64,000 nucleotides of DNA, taken from positions 62,001 through 126,000 of the forward strand of contig JANQRX010000004.1 in the NCBI GenBank assembly GCA_028284325.1. Reading direction: 5' to 3'. Source of the DNA: Bauldia sp. (GTDB lineage Bacteria > Pseudomonadota > Alphaproteobacteria > Rhizobiales > Kaistiaceae). The notes under the pieces were generated by a model. It was not told where the DNA came from. It saw nothing but the letters and a program-made list of their open reading frames with translations, and searched no databases. The position numbers and the translations under genes are program-made. Below are positions 1-9,340 of this stretch, one piece after another. The stretch's first letter is position 1. The number at the start of each line of letters is the position of its first letter.

Positions 1-211
1 GGTCTATGGCTGGTCGAGCAACCGCTTCGAGTGGCGCGGCAACGCCATGGACGTCACCAATTCGTCGGCGACCGCACCCGCGCTGCCGTCGCCGTGGAAG
101 GGACGCGAGCAGTTGCGCCATTCGGTGATCGAACTGCGCGGCAAGGCCCGCACCTCGTACCGCCGCTGGCGCCGCCGCAGCGCCGAGCTCCTGCGGGGCA
201 CCTCGCGCTAG
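1..211 (+). CDS. C-terminal fragment of an unidentified protein
   Basis: An open frame enters from the left edge and stops at TAG 209-211, giving about 69 C-terminal residues. The tail is rich in Arg (a RRWRRRS stretch) and begins with an aromatic segment (VYGWSSNRFEW). I recognise no family. It lies 83 bp upstream of the ATP-grasp gene on the same strand, so it could be the previous gene of that operon, but its identity cannot be judged from this piece. The frame is supported only by its position and uninterrupted reading; the small antisense frame here is not convincing. Confidence 0.5.
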   Translation, partial: VYGWSSNRFEWRGNAMDVTNSSATAPALPSPWKGREQLRHSVIELRGKARTSYRRWRRRSAELLRGTSR

Positions 212-294
212 CCTGAAGCCGCCGTTGGCGCATCCGGCCGCCTTCGGGCTAGGATGATGGCACCTGTGACGACGCGAGCGGTGCCCGCCGACCT

Positions 295-1713
295 ATGCCT
301 TCCCCGTTCGACGAAATGTATCGGCCGGACGGCCAGCCGCGGCCCGAATACGCCTTCCTCGCCGACTGGCTGAAATCGGCCGGCGCCGAAACGCTGGAGC
401 GCCGCCGCGCCGAGGCCGAACTGCTGTTTCGCCGCATCGGCATCACCTTCGCGGTTTACTCGGCCGACGACGGCGAGGAACGGCTGATCCCCTTCGACAT
501 CATCCCGCGCATCTTCAATCAGGCGGAATGGCGGCAGCTCTCCGCGGGGCTCGAACAGCGCGTCACCGCCCTCAACCGCTTCCTGGCGGACATCTACGGC
601 CCGGCCGAGATCCTGAAGGCCGGCGTGGTCCCGGCCGAGCTGATCTACTGCAACCCGCATTTCCGGCCGGAGATGGTCGGCCTGGCGCTCCCCCACGACG
701 TGCACGTCCACGTCGCCGGCATCGACATCGTGCGCACCGGGCCGGACGAGTTTTACGTCCTGGAAGACAATGTGCGGACCCCCTCGGGTGTGTCCTACAT
801 GCTCGAGAACCGCGAAGTGATGATGCGCCTGTTCCCGGACCACTTCGCCGTCAACCGCATCGCGCCGGTGGAGACCTACCCGGACGAGTTGCTGGCCGCG
901 CTGGTGTCGGCCGCGCCCGGTCGGGCGGCCCGCGAACCCACCGTCGCCCTCCTCACCCCCGGCCCCTTCAACAGCGCCTACTACGAGCACTCCTTCCTCG
1001 CCGACAAGGTCGGCATCGAACTGGTCGAGGGCCGCGACCTGTTCGTGCGCGACGATGTCGTGTTCATGCGGACGACCGAGGGCCCGCGGCGGGTCGACGT
1101 CATCTATCGCCGCATCGACGACGACTTCCTCGACCCGCTGGTGTTCCGGCCGGATTCGCTCTTGGGCGTGCCCGGCCTGATGGCCGCCTACCGCGCCGGC
1201 AACGTCACGCTCGCCAACTCCGTCGGCACCGGCGTCGCCGACGACAAGGCCGTCTACACCTACGTGCCCGACATCATCCGCTTCTATCTCGGCGAGGAAC
1301 CGCTCCTGAAGAACGTACCGACCTGGCGCTGTCGCGAGCCGGACGCGCTGGCCCATGTACTCGACCACCTCGACGAGCTGGTCGTGAAGGAGGTCGCCGG
1401 GTCGGGCGGCTACGGCATGCTGGTCGGGCCTGCCGCAACCGCGGCCGAGCGCGAGGCGTTCGCGGCCAGGCTCAAGGCCGACCCGGAGGACTTCATCGCC
1501 CAGCCCACGCTGGCGCTGTCTGCCTCGCCGACCTTCGCCGAGTCCGGCATTGGCCTGCGCCACGTCGATCTCCGCCCCTTCGTCCTGGTCGGCGCCGACG
1601 GGGTGCGGATCGTGCCCGGAGGGCTGACGCGCGTCGCCCTGCGCGAAGGTTCGCTGGTGGTCAACTCAAGCCAGGGCGGCGGCACCAAGGACACCTGGGT
1701 GCTCGATGCCTGA
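295..1713 (+). CDS. Circularly permuted ATP-grasp protein (CP_ATPgrasp_1 type)
   Basis: A 472-aa cytosolic protein of the circularly permuted ATP-grasp family (DUF404/DUF407 type). Visible family features are the N-terminal FDEMYRPDGQPRPEY start, the early FAVY segment, the IFNQAEW and ALNRFLADIYG motifs near residues 75-100, and a C-terminal nucleotide-binding part with VVKEVAGSGGYGM near residue 365. ATP-grasp enzymes join a carboxylate to an amine through an acyl phosphate; the substrate of this family is not established. The next genes (alpha-E, transglutaminase, Anbu) follow with 12, 10 and -4 nt spacing, so they form one operon. In the literature such clusters are predicted peptide-ligation or tagging systems. 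The ATG at 295 fits the family N terminus. Confidence 0.9.
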   Translation: MPSPFDEMYRPDGQPRPEYAFLADWLKSAGAETLERRRAEAELLFRRIGITFAVYSADDGEERLIPFDIIPRIFNQAEWRQLSAGLEQRVTALNRFLADIYGPAEILKAGVVPAELIYCNPHFRPEMVGLALPHDVHVHVAGIDIVRTGPDEFYVLEDNVRTPSGVSYMLENREVMMRLFPDHFAVNRIAPVETYPDELLAALVSAAPGRAAREPTVALLTPGPFNSAYYEHSFLADKVGIELVEGRDLFVRDDVVFMRTTEGPRRVDVIYRRIDDDFLDPLVFRPDSLLGVPGLMAAYRAGNVTLANSVGTGVADDKAVYTYVPDIIRFYLGEEPLLKNVPTWRCREPDALAHVLDHLDELVVKEVAGSGGYGMLVGPAATAAEREAFAARLKADPEDFIAQPTLALSASPTFAESGIGLRHVDLRPFVLVGADGVRIVPGGLTRVALREGSLVVNSSQGGGTKDTWVLDA

Positions 1714-1725
1714 TCGGGTCGGACC

Positions 1726-2670
1726 ATGCTGAGCCGCACCGCCGACAGCCTCTTCTGGCTGGCCCGCTATCTGGAGCGCGCCGACAACACGGCGCGGATC
1801 GTCGATGCCGCAAGCCGCCTCGCGGCGACGCCCGATTCCTACGCCGGCGGCTCCAACGAGTGGGAATCGGCGCTTGCCGCCGCCGGTGCCCTCGGCGCTT
1901 TCGTCGCGACCGGGCGGCAGCCGGACCGCGACACCGCCATCGATTTCCTGGCCTTCTCGGCCGACAACCCGTCGAGCATCAAGAGCTGCCTGCAGACGGC
2001 GCGCCACAACGCCCGGGCCGAGCGGGCGGCGCTGACCACCGACATGTGGCAGGCGATCAACACCGGCTGGCTCGATCTGCGCCGCTTCGACGGCGCGCGC
2101 ATGGATCGCCAGACGCTGAACCGCTTCCTCGACGCGGTGAAGGAAGCCTGCCTGCGCTTCGACGGTTCGGCCTACCGCACCATGCTGCGCAGCGACAATT
2201 TCTTCTTCCTCAAGCTCGGCGTCTATCTGGAACGCGCCGACAGCACCGCCCGCATCCTTGACGTGAAGTACCATCTCCTGTTGCCGGAAGGCGCGCGCGT
2301 GGGCGGCGGCCTCGACTATTACCAGTGGGCGTCGATCCTGCGCTCGGTCTCGTCGGTGACGGCCTATCGCTGGGTCTATCACGACAGCCTCAGGCCCTGG
2401 CACATCGCCGATCTCCTGATCCTCAACGAAAAGATGCCGCGATCGCTCGCCAACTGTTACGACAATCTCGCCGACACGCTGGACGATCTGTCGCAGGCCT
2501 ACGGGACCCAGGGGCCGGCGCAGCGCGTCGCCCGCTCCGTGTTCAGCCGGCTGCGCAACACGGAGATTTCCGAGATCTTCCAGAAACACGGCTTGCATGA
2601 ATTCCTGACCGACTTCATCAAGGACAACGGTCGGCTGGGAACGGCCATCCGCGATCAGTATCTCGCCTGA
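1726..2670 (+). CDS. Alpha-E domain protein (DUF403)
   Basis: A 314-aa all-helical protein. The opening MLSRTADSLFWLARYLERADNTAR is the hallmark of alpha-E proteins, and a second internal copy of the pattern (KLGVYLERADSTARIL) lies near residues 165-180, as expected for the repeated helical fold. The family is found almost exclusively beside ATP-grasp and transglutaminase genes, as here. Its biochemical role is unknown; charged residues on the helices have been suggested to bind a substrate or to assist the ATP-grasp enzyme. It starts 12 nt after the ATP-grasp stop and is followed after 10 nt by the transglutaminase gene. The start is the first ATG and matches the family N terminus. Confidence 0.92.
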   Translation: MLSRTADSLFWLARYLERADNTARIVDAASRLAATPDSYAGGSNEWESALAAAGALGAFVATGRQPDRDTAIDFLAFSADNPSSIKSCLQTARHNARAERAALTTDMWQAINTGWLDLRRFDGARMDRQTLNRFLDAVKEACLRFDGSAYRTMLRSDNFFFLKLGVYLERADSTARILDVKYHLLLPEGARVGGGLDYYQWASILRSVSSVTAYRWVYHDSLRPWHIADLLILNEKMPRSLANCYDNLADTLDDLSQAYGTQGPAQRVARSVFSRLRNTEISEIFQKHGLHEFLTDFIKDNGRLGTAIRDQYLA

Positions 2671-2680
2671 CGGTCCAGGA

Positions 2681-3496
2681 ATGCGCCTCCACATCCGCCA
2701 CGAAACCAGCTACGCCTATACCGCCCCGGCCCGCCGGGCGGTCGAAACCCTGCGGCTCACGCCGGGCGGTCACGAATCCCAGTTCGTCGTGAAGTGGCGG
2801 GTCGGCGTCGACCGCGACTGCATCCTGCGCGCGACCACCGATCCGTTCGGCAACAGCACCCACAACTTTACCCTCGAGGGCCCGATCGAGAGTTTCGCCA
2901 TCGTTGCCGAGGGCGTGGTCGAGACCGGCGAATCGAGCGGCGTCCTGAAGGGCGCGGTCGAGCGCTTCCCGCCCGCACTCTATCTGCGCGACACCAGCCT
3001 GACCGAGGCAAACGGCAGATTGCGGCGCATGGCCGAGGCGACGGCGGACGGTGCTTCAGACCGCATCACCCTCCTGCATCAGGTCATGGAGACGATCCGC
3101 GCCAACATGCGCTTCGAGATCGACCAGACCGACACCGGCACCAGCGCCGGCGAGGCTATGAAGCTCGGTCACGGCGTCTGCCAGGATTTCGTCCACGTCT
3201 TCCTGGCGATGACCCGGCATCTGGACATTCCCGCGCGCTATGTGGGCGGCTACCTCCTGCGCGACGACGGCGCGGACGAGCAGGCTGCGGGGCACGCCTG
3301 GGCCGAGGCCTATGTGGACGACCTCGGCTGGATCGGATTCGACCCCGCCAACGGCGTCTCGCCGACCGAGGCCTATGTCCGCGCCGCCGTGGGGCTCGAC
3401 TATCTCGGCGCCGCGCCGGTACGCGGCATGCGCTACGGCGGCGAAGGCGAAACGCTGTCGGTCCGCATCCACGTCAACGAGGTCGGCCGGTCATGA
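2681..3496 (+). CDS. Transglutaminase-like cysteine protease family protein
   Basis: A 271-aa protein with an N-terminal bacterial transglutaminase-like domain (residues about 1-80) followed by a transglutaminase core. The likely catalytic triad is visible: Cys167 in GHGVCQDF, His205 in AGHAWAE and Asp221 in GFDPANG. Proteins of this group may act as peptidases or amide-transferring enzymes; the sequence does not say which. There is no signal peptide, so it is probably cytosolic. Its stop codon overlaps the start of the Anbu gene (ATGA), which argues for translational coupling and a shared pathway with the ATP-grasp and alpha-E proteins upstream. Confidence 0.92.
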   Translation: MRLHIRHETSYAYTAPARRAVETLRLTPGGHESQFVVKWRVGVDRDCILRATTDPFGNSTHNFTLEGPIESFAIVAEGVVETGESSGVLKGAVERFPPALYLRDTSLTEANGRLRRMAEATADGASDRITLLHQVMETIRANMRFEIDQTDTGTSAGEAMKLGHGVCQDFVHVFLAMTRHLDIPARYVGGYLLRDDGADEQAAGHAWAEAYVDDLGWIGFDPANGVSPTEAYVRAAVGLDYLGAAPVRGMRYGGEGETLSVRIHVNEVGRS

Positions 3497-4251
3497 CCTA
3501 TTGCGTCGGGATTCTCGTCTCGGAAGGTCTGGTGATGCTCGCCGACACGCGCACCAATGCCGGCGTCGACAACATCGCCACGTATCGCAAGCTGCACATC
3601 TTCGCCCGGCCCGGCGAGAAGGTCATGGCGCTCGCCTCGGCCGGCAATCTGGCCGTGAGCCAGGCCGTGCTGGCGCTCGCTAACGAAGGTCTGGAGAATG
3701 CCGAGACCGGCGAGACCGAGACGCTGCTCGAGATGCCGAGCATGTTCGCCGCCGCCCAGTTCATCGGCCGTGCCGTCCGCGCCGTGCATCGCATGGAGGG
3801 CCGCGTGCCCGAGCAAGCCCAGCCCGGCGGCTTCGAGATCTCGCTCCTGCTCGGCGGCCAGGTGCGCGGCGGCCGCCTGCGTCTGTTTCTCGTCTACTCC
3901 GCCGGCAACTTCATCGAGGCCACCACCGACACGCCCTATCTCCAGATCGGCGAGCATAAATACGGCAAGCCGATCCTCGACCGCTCGGTCGAGCAGCATA
4001 CGAGACTGCGCGACGCCCTGAAGCTTGGCCTGATCTCGATGGATTCGACCATGCGGTCGAATCTGAGCGTCGGCCTGCCGATCGATCTGGCGACAATCCC
4101 GCGCGACGCCTGCGAAATCGGCCTCAGCCACCGGATCGGGGCGGACGACGCCTATTTCCACGACCTGCGCGAGCGCTGGTCGAAAGCGTTGGGCAAGGCC
4201 CATGCGGCGATCCCGCCACCACCTTATGAGAACGTCGGGGAGCAGACATGA
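3493..4251 (+). CDS. Proteasome-type peptidase, Anbu family
   Basis: A 252-aa Ntn-hydrolase of the Anbu (ancestral beta subunit) family. After Met1 the sequence is TYCVGI, so Thr2 would become the N-terminal nucleophile once Met is removed. Asp18, Arg20 and Lys33 in the ADTRTNAG and TYRKL segments fall where proteasome active-site residues lie. The C-terminal [14 protein letters not shown] segment is also typical. Family members assemble into open rings or helical turns; their substrates remain unclear. The open frame runs far upstream, but the ATG at 3493 overlaps the transglutaminase stop and gives the family length. The SDR gene downstream begins in the same overlapping manner (ATGA at 4248). 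Confidence 0.92.
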   Translation: MTYCVGILVSEGLVMLADTRTNAGVDNIATYRKLHIFARPGEKVMALASAGNLAVSQAVLALANEGLENAETGETETLLEMPSMFAAAQFIGRAVRAVHRMEGRVPEQAQPGGFEISLLLGGQVRGGRLRLFLVYSAGNFIEATTDTPYLQIGEHKYGKPILDRSVEQHTRLRDALKLGLISMDSTMRSNLSVGLPIDLATIPRDACEIGLSHRIGADDAYFHDLRERWSKALGKAHAAIPPPPYENVGEQT

Positions 4252-5000
4252 GCGATCGTATCGCGCTGGTGACCGGGGGCGGCACCGGCATCGGCAAGGA
4301 AACGGCGGCGGCGCTGGCCGCCGATGGCTTCACCGTTGTGCTGGCGGGACGCCGCCGCGATCCGCTGGACGCGGCCGCCGCCGCCATCGCGGCCGAGAGC
4401 GGCAAGGCCGTCGCCATCACCGCCGACGTTGCCGACAAGGCCTCGGTCGCCGCCCTGTTCACCGAGATTCGCCAGCGCTTCGGCCGCCTGGACGTCCTGT
4501 TCAACAATGCCGGCGTCTTCCTGCCCGAGACCGACTTCGAGGATCTGCCGTTCGCGGACTGGCAGCGGGCGCTGGCCATCAACCTGACGGGGGTGTTCCT
4601 GTGCATGCAGGAGGCCTTCCGGATCATGAAGGCACAGCACCCGCGCGGCGGCCGGATCATCAACAACGGATCGATTTCGGCCTATGTTCCGCGGCCGCTC
4701 GCCGTGTCGTACACCGCCACGAAGCACGGCGTGACCGGCCTGACCCGGCAGGGTGCGCTCGACGGCAGGGCCTTCGATATCGCTTGCGGGCAGATCGACA
4801 TCGGCAACGCCGCCACCGACATGACCGCGCGGCTGGACAGCGGCGCCACCCAGTCCGACGGCACCAAGGCGACGGAGGCGCGCATGGACGCGCGTCACGT
4901 CGCCGACGCGGTGGTCTACATGGCCAACCTGCCACTGGACACCAACGTGCTGACGATGACGGTCATGGCCAACCGCATGCCCTATGTCGGCCGCGGTTAG
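4248..5000 (+). CDS. SDR-family oxidoreductase (classical type)
   Basis: A 250-aa short-chain dehydrogenase/reductase. It shows the Rossmann motif TGGGTGIG at residues 9-16, the NNAG motif in LFNNAGVF, an active-site serine in NNGSIS and the catalytic pair in SYTATKHG (Tyr-x3-Lys). Gly-rich motif plus GRRR after strand 2 suggests NADP(H). The substrate cannot be predicted. Its ATG overlaps the Anbu stop by 4 nt, so it is transcribed and probably translated together with the transglutaminase/Anbu operon; whether it serves that pathway is unknown. It ends with a 4-nt convergent overlap with the cyclophilin-like gene. Confidence 0.92.
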   Translation: MSDRIALVTGGGTGIGKETAAALAADGFTVVLAGRRRDPLDAAAAAIAAESGKAVAITADVADKASVAALFTEIRQRFGRLDVLFNNAGVFLPETDFEDLPFADWQRALAINLTGVFLCMQEAFRIMKAQHPRGGRIINNGSISAYVPRPLAVSYTATKHGVTGLTRQGALDGRAFDIACGQIDIGNAATDMTARLDSGATQSDGTKATEARMDARHVADAVVYMANLPLDTNVLTMTVMANRMPYVGRG

Positions 5001-5368
5001 GCTGCCTCGATTCGCACCCGGCTGCCGGCGTCAACGCGCGCCAGAGCCGTCACGTCGTCATCGCTCAGCGCCCAGATGTTGCAGGGGCTCGCCAGCCGGA
5101 TTTCGTCGCCGCGGCTGATCGGCGTGCGGCCGAAACCGATGGCGATCGCCTCGCCATCGGGCCAGTAGGCAATCTCGCCACGTTCGACGACGTCCCTGGC
5201 GTCGTCCTCCCGCGCCGCGGTGACCGGCACGGTGAAGTAGACCTCCTCGCCCCAGGTCATCACGCTTCCCGACAGGGGAAGCGCATCGATGATCGCCGCC
5301 GCGGTCGGCGTCGGCAGCGTTCGAACATGAAGGGTCACTTCGTCGAAGATGATGCGCAGGTCAGTCAT
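4997..5368 (-). CDS. Cyclophilin-like fold protein (DUF3830/TM1367 type)
   Basis: A 123-aa protein with the beta-rich pattern of the cyclophilin-like TM1367/DUF3830 family. Family-like segments are [16 protein letters not shown] near residues 33-48, the [13 protein letters not shown] strand near 69-81 and the C-terminal [15 protein letters not shown]. These proteins lack a demonstrated peptidyl-prolyl isomerase function and their role is unknown. The gene is convergent with the SDR gene (4-nt overlap) and starts 13 nt downstream of usg on the same strand, so it may be expressed with usg. The start is the only ATG giving the full N-terminal strand. Confidence 0.75.
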   Translation of the reverse strand: MTDLRIIFDEVTLHVRTLPTPTAAAIIDALPLSGSVMTWGEEVYFTVPVTAAREDDARDVVERGEIAYWPDGEAIAIGFGRTPISRGDEIRLASPCNIWALSDDDVTALARVDAGSRVRIEAA

Positions 5369-5381
5369 GACGACAGTGCGG

Positions 5382-5651
5382 TCAATGGAGGTTGAGCTGC
5401 TGACGCACCAGCCGGACCTCGCCGGGCTTGACGAGGCGACAATGCGCGACCTTGACCGAATGCAGCGGGCCTTCCAGCTCGCGCCGCCAGAAATCGAGGA
5501 ACTTCGTCAGGACCGGGTAGGACGGCGCCAGATCGTAGTCCTGCCAGACATAGGCTTGCAGCATCGACGGGTGGTCCGGCATCCCGTAGAGGATTTCCGC
5601 CGTTGTCAGGCCATAACCGCGGAGTTGCAGGTCAAGGTCGGTGGCAGGCAT
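5382..5651 (-). CDS. usg: Usg family protein
   Basis: An 89-aa protein matching the Usg family (first described upstream of trpF in alphaproteobacteria). The conserved core LRGYGLTTAEILYGMPDHP, then QAYVWQDYDLAP and FWRRELEGPLHSV, is clearly visible. Its function is unknown. It is the first gene of a probable two-gene unit with the cyclophilin-like gene. No tryptophan genes lie in the window, so the ancestral neighbourhood is not kept here. The ATG at 5651 gives the usual length of about 90 residues. Confidence 0.9.
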   Translation of the reverse strand: MPATDLDLQLRGYGLTTAEILYGMPDHPSMLQAYVWQDYDLAPSYPVLTKFLDFWRRELEGPLHSVKVAHCRLVKPGEVRLVRQQLNLH

Positions 5652-5789
5652 GGGCAGGCGCTCCGTTCTGACGGTCGGAGGTCAAGGCTTGCGCAAACCG
5701 CCCACCATTTCAACGCCGTGTGCGCGGAAAAACCCATGGAAAACAACAGATTGGCAGCACGCCGGAGAGTCTGCTAGCAGGGCCGCCGT

Positions 5790-7127
5790 TCACCGGTCGG
5801 CGGTGACTCGCCACAGCGTGCCGTTGCCGTCTTCGCTGACGATCAGCGCCCCTTCGCTGTCGACCGCCACGCCCACGGGCCGTCCCCACACCCGCTCGTC
5901 GGAGATGACAAAGCCGATCATGAAGTCTTCGTAGGCGCCTGTCGGGACTCCGTTTTCCATGATGAGGCGCACGACCTTGTAGCCGGTCCGCTCCGAGCGG
6001 TTCCACGAGCCGCGCAGGGTCACGAAGGCGTCGCCGCGATAGTCGGCCGGGAAGGCGTCGGCCTCGTAGAAGGCGATTCCCAGCGGCGCCGAGTGCGGCT
6101 GGAACAGCACCTCCGGCACCGTCACCTCCCCGGCGAGATCGGGCCGGGCGCCGGCGAGGCGGGGATCCTCGTTGGCGCCGATGTAGAACCACGGCCAGCC
6201 GTAGAAGCCGCCTTCGCGCACCGTGGTCGCGTAATCGGGGGGCAGGTCATCGCCCAAGCCGTCGCGCTCGTTGACCACGCACCACAGGTCGCCCGTGGCG
6301 GGCTGAACATTGAGGCCGGAGCAGTTGCGCAGCCCCGTCGCGAAGGTCTGCGGCCCCTCGCCCTCGGGCGAATAGGTGAGCACCACGGCGCGGTTTTCCT
6401 CCTGCCCCCAGGTCGCGCCACGGCCGAAGCGCGCCTCGTGGGCCTCGCGCTGCGCCGGCGTGATCCGGGCCATGCCCCGCGCGACGTTGGAGAGCGAGCC
6501 GACCGCGACGAACAGGCGCTCCCCGTCCGGGGAAAAGGCAAGGTCGCGGGTCCAGTGCCCGCCGGTGGGCAGGTCGTCGATGATTCGCTCGGCCGGGCCG
6601 GTCGGCTCCAGCGCCCCGTTCTCGTAGGGATACCGCACCACCCCGCCGGTCTCGGCGACATAGACCCACGCGGGATCGTCGCCGGGCGGATGGAAGGCGA
6701 TCCCGTAAGGTGCATCGAGGTCTTCCGCGAAGGTCGAGCGGGTCGGTGCCCCGGCCCGGTTCATGCGCAGGACCGACAGGCGACCACCGGCGCTTTCGGC
6801 AACGAACAGGTCGCCGTTGGGCGCCGGGCGGATGGTCCGCGGTCCGATCAATCCGTCAGCCAGGAGATCGACGCTGAAACCATCAGGGACCTGCGGGATC
6901 GTGTCCGGCGGCCGCCGGAACAGGGAGGCAGCATTCCCGACCGAGCGCGAGGCGAAAGGCGGCGGCAGATCGGCGGGGGTGATCAGGCGACGGACGCCGG
7001 GCTCGTCCCACCGCCAGCTTCCGAAAGCCGCCTCGCCCGTCAGGACGCGGTCCTCGGCGACCGCCGCTCCACTTGCCGCCACGAGCAGCCCGGCCATTCC
7101 CAGCGTCACCGCGTGCTTCACCCGCAT
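5790..7127 (-). CDS. Secreted PQQ-type sugar dehydrogenase (sorbosone dehydrogenase-like)
   Basis: A 445-aa exported six-bladed beta-propeller protein of the soluble glucose/sorbosone dehydrogenase group. Residues 1-24 form a signal peptide ([22 protein letters not shown]). Blade signatures include [56 protein letters not shown], and the GWPWFYIG segment. Members oxidise sugars or aldoses in the periplasm with bound PQQ and calcium. The open frame extends past 8200, but ATG 7127 is preceded by GGGGAG at 8-nt spacing and starts the signal peptide. No PQQ synthesis genes are in the window. It is divergent from the uracil-DNA glycosylase gene. Confidence 0.88.
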   Translation of the reverse strand: MRVKHAVTLGMAGLLVAASGAAVAEDRVLTGEAAFGSWRWDEPGVRRLITPADLPPPFASRSVGNAASLFRRPPDTIPQVPDGFSVDLLADGLIGPRTIRPAPNGDLFVAESAGGRLSVLRMNRAGAPTRSTFAEDLDAPYGIAFHPPGDDPAWVYVAETGGVVRYPYENGALEPTGPAERIIDDLPTGGHWTRDLAFSPDGERLFVAVGSLSNVARGMARITPAQREAHEARFGRGATWGQEENRAVVLTYSPEGEGPQTFATGLRNCSGLNVQPATGDLWCVVNERDGLGDDLPPDYATTVREGGFYGWPWFYIGANEDPRLAGARPDLAGEVTVPEVLFQPHSAPLGIAFYEADAFPADYRGDAFVTLRGSWNRSERTGYKVVRLIMENGVPTGAYEDFMIGFVISDERVWGRPVGVAVDSEGALIVSEDGNGTLWRVTADR

Positions 7128-7223
7128 CGAGAGTCTCCCCTGCTTTCGCATCGTCGCCACCCGATGATACATGTAGCCATAGTCGGGCAAGGTCGAGGCC
7201 CGCAACGCAGGCCCCTTTTCGTC

Positions 7224-8024
7224 ATGGACGATATGGTCGATCGCGATCTTCTTCGCTGGTACGCCGATGTGGGCGTCGATTGTGCGATCGACGAGACGCC
7301 GCACGACCGCTTCGCCGCTCCGGCGCCGGAGCCTGCACCCGAACCGGCCCGGCCGGCGGCACCCGCGCCCGCACCGGCGCCCGCCCAGGTGACCACGGCA
7401 GCCACGACGGCCGACTCGGCCGATGCGGCGCGCGACACGGCGGCCGCGGCGGCCACGCTGGAGGCGCTGCGCGCCTCGCTGGACGCTTTCGAGGGCTGTG
7501 CCCTGAAGCGCACCGCCACGCAACTCGTCTTTGGCGACGGTGACCCCGACGCCCGCGTCATGTTCGTCGGCGAGGCCCCCGGTCGCGAGGAAGACCGGCA
7601 GGGCCTTCCCTTCGTCGGCCGCTCCGGCCAGCTCCTCGAGCGCATGCTGGCGACGATCGGCCTCGAGCGCAGCGCGACCTACATCGCCAACGTCGTGCCG
7701 TGGCGACCACCGGGCAATCGCACCCCGACACCGCAGGAGACCGCAGCCTGCCGCCCCTTCCTCGACCGGCAGATCGAGCTGGTCGCGCCCGAGGTGGTGG
7801 TGTGCCTCGGCGGCGCCGCCGCCAAGGAGATGCTGGCGACATCGGAAGGCATTCTGCGCCTGCGCGGACAATGGCGGACCTTCGCGACGCCGACCTTCGA
7901 GACCCGGGCCATGGCAACCCTGCATCCGGCCTATCTCCTGCGCCAGCCGGCCCAGAAACGCCTGGCGTGGCGCGACATGCTGACCGTGAAAGAAGCGCTC
8001 GACAGGCCGCCGCCAAAGGCGTAA
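7224..8024 (+). CDS. Uracil-DNA glycosylase, family 4-like, with incomplete Fe-S ligands
   Basis: A 266-aa protein with an Ala/Pro-rich N-terminal segment (residues about 25-75) and a C-terminal UDG domain. The active-site motif [20 protein letters not shown] and the HPAYLL motif identify the family-4-like group, which removes uracil from DNA. Of the four iron-sulfur cysteines of classical family 4 enzymes, the spacing CxxC...C-x15-C aligns here with Phe89, Cys92, Trp160 and Cys176, so two ligands are missing. This variant resembles other alphaproteobacterial sequences I recall; cluster binding is doubtful. ATG 7224 is used; 7233 is an alternative. No strong ribosome-binding site is visible. 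Divergent from the sugar dehydrogenase gene. Confidence 0.88.
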   Translation: MDDMVDRDLLRWYADVGVDCAIDETPHDRFAAPAPEPAPEPARPAAPAPAPAPAQVTTAATTADSADAARDTAAAAATLEALRASLDAFEGCALKRTATQLVFGDGDPDARVMFVGEAPGREEDRQGLPFVGRSGQLLERMLATIGLERSATYIANVVPWRPPGNRTPTPQETAACRPFLDRQIELVAPEVVVCLGGAAAKEMLATSEGILRLRGQWRTFATPTFETRAMATLHPAYLLRQPAQKRLAWRDMLTVKEALDRPPPKA

Positions 8025-8058
8025 GGCCGCCGCGCATACCAGTTTCCGCGAGGCTCCG

Positions 8059-9297
8059 ATGGCCGGTCCACGGGTCGCAATATCCTCCCTCCTGCTCGGC
8101 ACCGCCTTCCTGCTTCTCGGCAACGGCCTGAACGGCGTGCTCCTGCCGGTGCGCGGGTCGCTGGAGGGCTTCGATACGACCCAGATCGGCCTCCTGGGCA
8201 CGGGCTGGGCGATCGGCTTCATCGGCGCTACTCTCGTCGTGCCCTATGTGGTGCGACGCGTCGGCCACGTACGCGGCTACGGCGCGCTCGCCTCGCTGGC
8301 CGCCGTCGCCATGCTCCTGTGCGGCATGATCGTGACGCCGGTGTCGTGGATCGTGCTGCGGGTTCTCAGCGGCTTCTGTTTCGCCGGCGCGGCGATGATC
8401 GTGGAAAGCTGGCTGAACGAGCAGTCGACCGCCGAGAACCGCGGCCGCGTTTTCTCCATCTACCAGATGGTGCACTTCGCCGCCTCGACCGGCGGCCAGT
8501 TCCTGCTGGTGCTGCGGCCGCCCGACGATTTCTTTTTCTTCGCGCTGGCCGGCATCTTTTACTGCCTGGCGATCCTGCCCACCGCCCTGTCGACGGCGCG
8601 CAGCCCGGCGCCGCTGAGCACCACGCGCCTCGAGGTGGTCGCCCTCTACCGCAACTCGCCGGTCTCGTTCGCGGCCAGCGGGCTGATCGGCATGGCGAAC
8701 GGCGCCTTCGGCACCCTCGGCCCGGTCTACGGAATCCAGATCGGCCTGCCCGTCCGCGACATCGCGACGCTGATGGCCGCGGCGCTGCTTGCCGGATCGC
8801 TGATCCAGTTCCCCCTCGGCTGGCTCTCCGACCGCACGGATCGGCGGCGTGTGCTGGCCGGTATTGCGCTTGGCGCCACGCTCGTGGGCGTCACGATCGC
8901 GCTGCTCCAGCCGCGTCCGATCGGCGTGGTGCTCCCGCTGATCGCGATCTTCGGCATGCTGATCTATCCGATGTGGGCGATCGCCGTCGCCCACGCCAAC
9001 GACTTCGCCGAGCCGGAAAGCTTCGTCGGCATCGCCGGCGGCCTCCTGCTCCTCTACGGCATCGGCACCGCCATCGGGCCGATCGCCGCCGCAGCCATCA
9101 TGGACACCTGGCGACCGGATGCGCTGTTCGCCTTCACTGCGGCCGCACATGGCCTTGTGGCCGCCTATGCCGCCTACCGGATCACCCAGCGGTCGGTGCC
9201 GGCCATGCGCAGCGCGTTCCGCTCGCTGCCCGTACCAAAGAGCGTGACCCCGGAGAGTGTTGCGCTTGACCCGCGCGCCGGCAAGGATGACACCTGA
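8059..9297 (+). CDS. MFS transporter
   Basis: A 412-aa integral membrane protein with about 12 hydrophobic helices and the MFS layout. The loop after helix 2 reads VVRRVGHVRGYG, a degenerate form of the MFS A motif, and the central loop contains LGWLSDRTDRRRVLAG, the equivalent motif in the second half. ESWLNEQSTAENRGRVFS near residue 116 is typical of the YcaD/sugar-efflux-like subgroup of alphaproteobacteria. The substrate is unknown. It starts 34 nt after the glycosylase gene and may be co-transcribed with it; the solute-binding protein gene follows after 43 nt. Confidence 0.9.
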   Translation: MAGPRVAISSLLLGTAFLLLGNGLNGVLLPVRGSLEGFDTTQIGLLGTGWAIGFIGATLVVPYVVRRVGHVRGYGALASLAAVAMLLCGMIVTPVSWIVLRVLSGFCFAGAAMIVESWLNEQSTAENRGRVFSIYQMVHFAASTGGQFLLVLRPPDDFFFFALAGIFYCLAILPTALSTARSPAPLSTTRLEVVALYRNSPVSFAASGLIGMANGAFGTLGPVYGIQIGLPVRDIATLMAAALLAGSLIQFPLGWLSDRTDRRRVLAGIALGATLVGVTIALLQPRPIGVVLPLIAIFGMLIYPMWAIAVAHANDFAEPESFVGIAGGLLLLYGIGTAIGPIAAAAIMDTWRPDALFAFTAAAHGLVAAYAAYRITQRSVPAMRSAFRSLPVPKSVTPESVALDPRAGKDDT

Positions 9298-9340
9298 GCC
9301 GAACCGCCCGTCACCAGAACGTGAGCCGAGCCGCCCCGTT

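Noticed and set aside
208..1563. 451-codon antisense frame over the ATP-grasp gene
   Set aside because: Shadow composition and complete overlap with a recognised gene whose operon structure is clear.
2794..3492. Long N-terminal extension of the Anbu frame
   Set aside because: It overlaps the transglutaminase gene in another frame and lacks homology; ATG 3493 gives the N-terminal Thr that the family needs.
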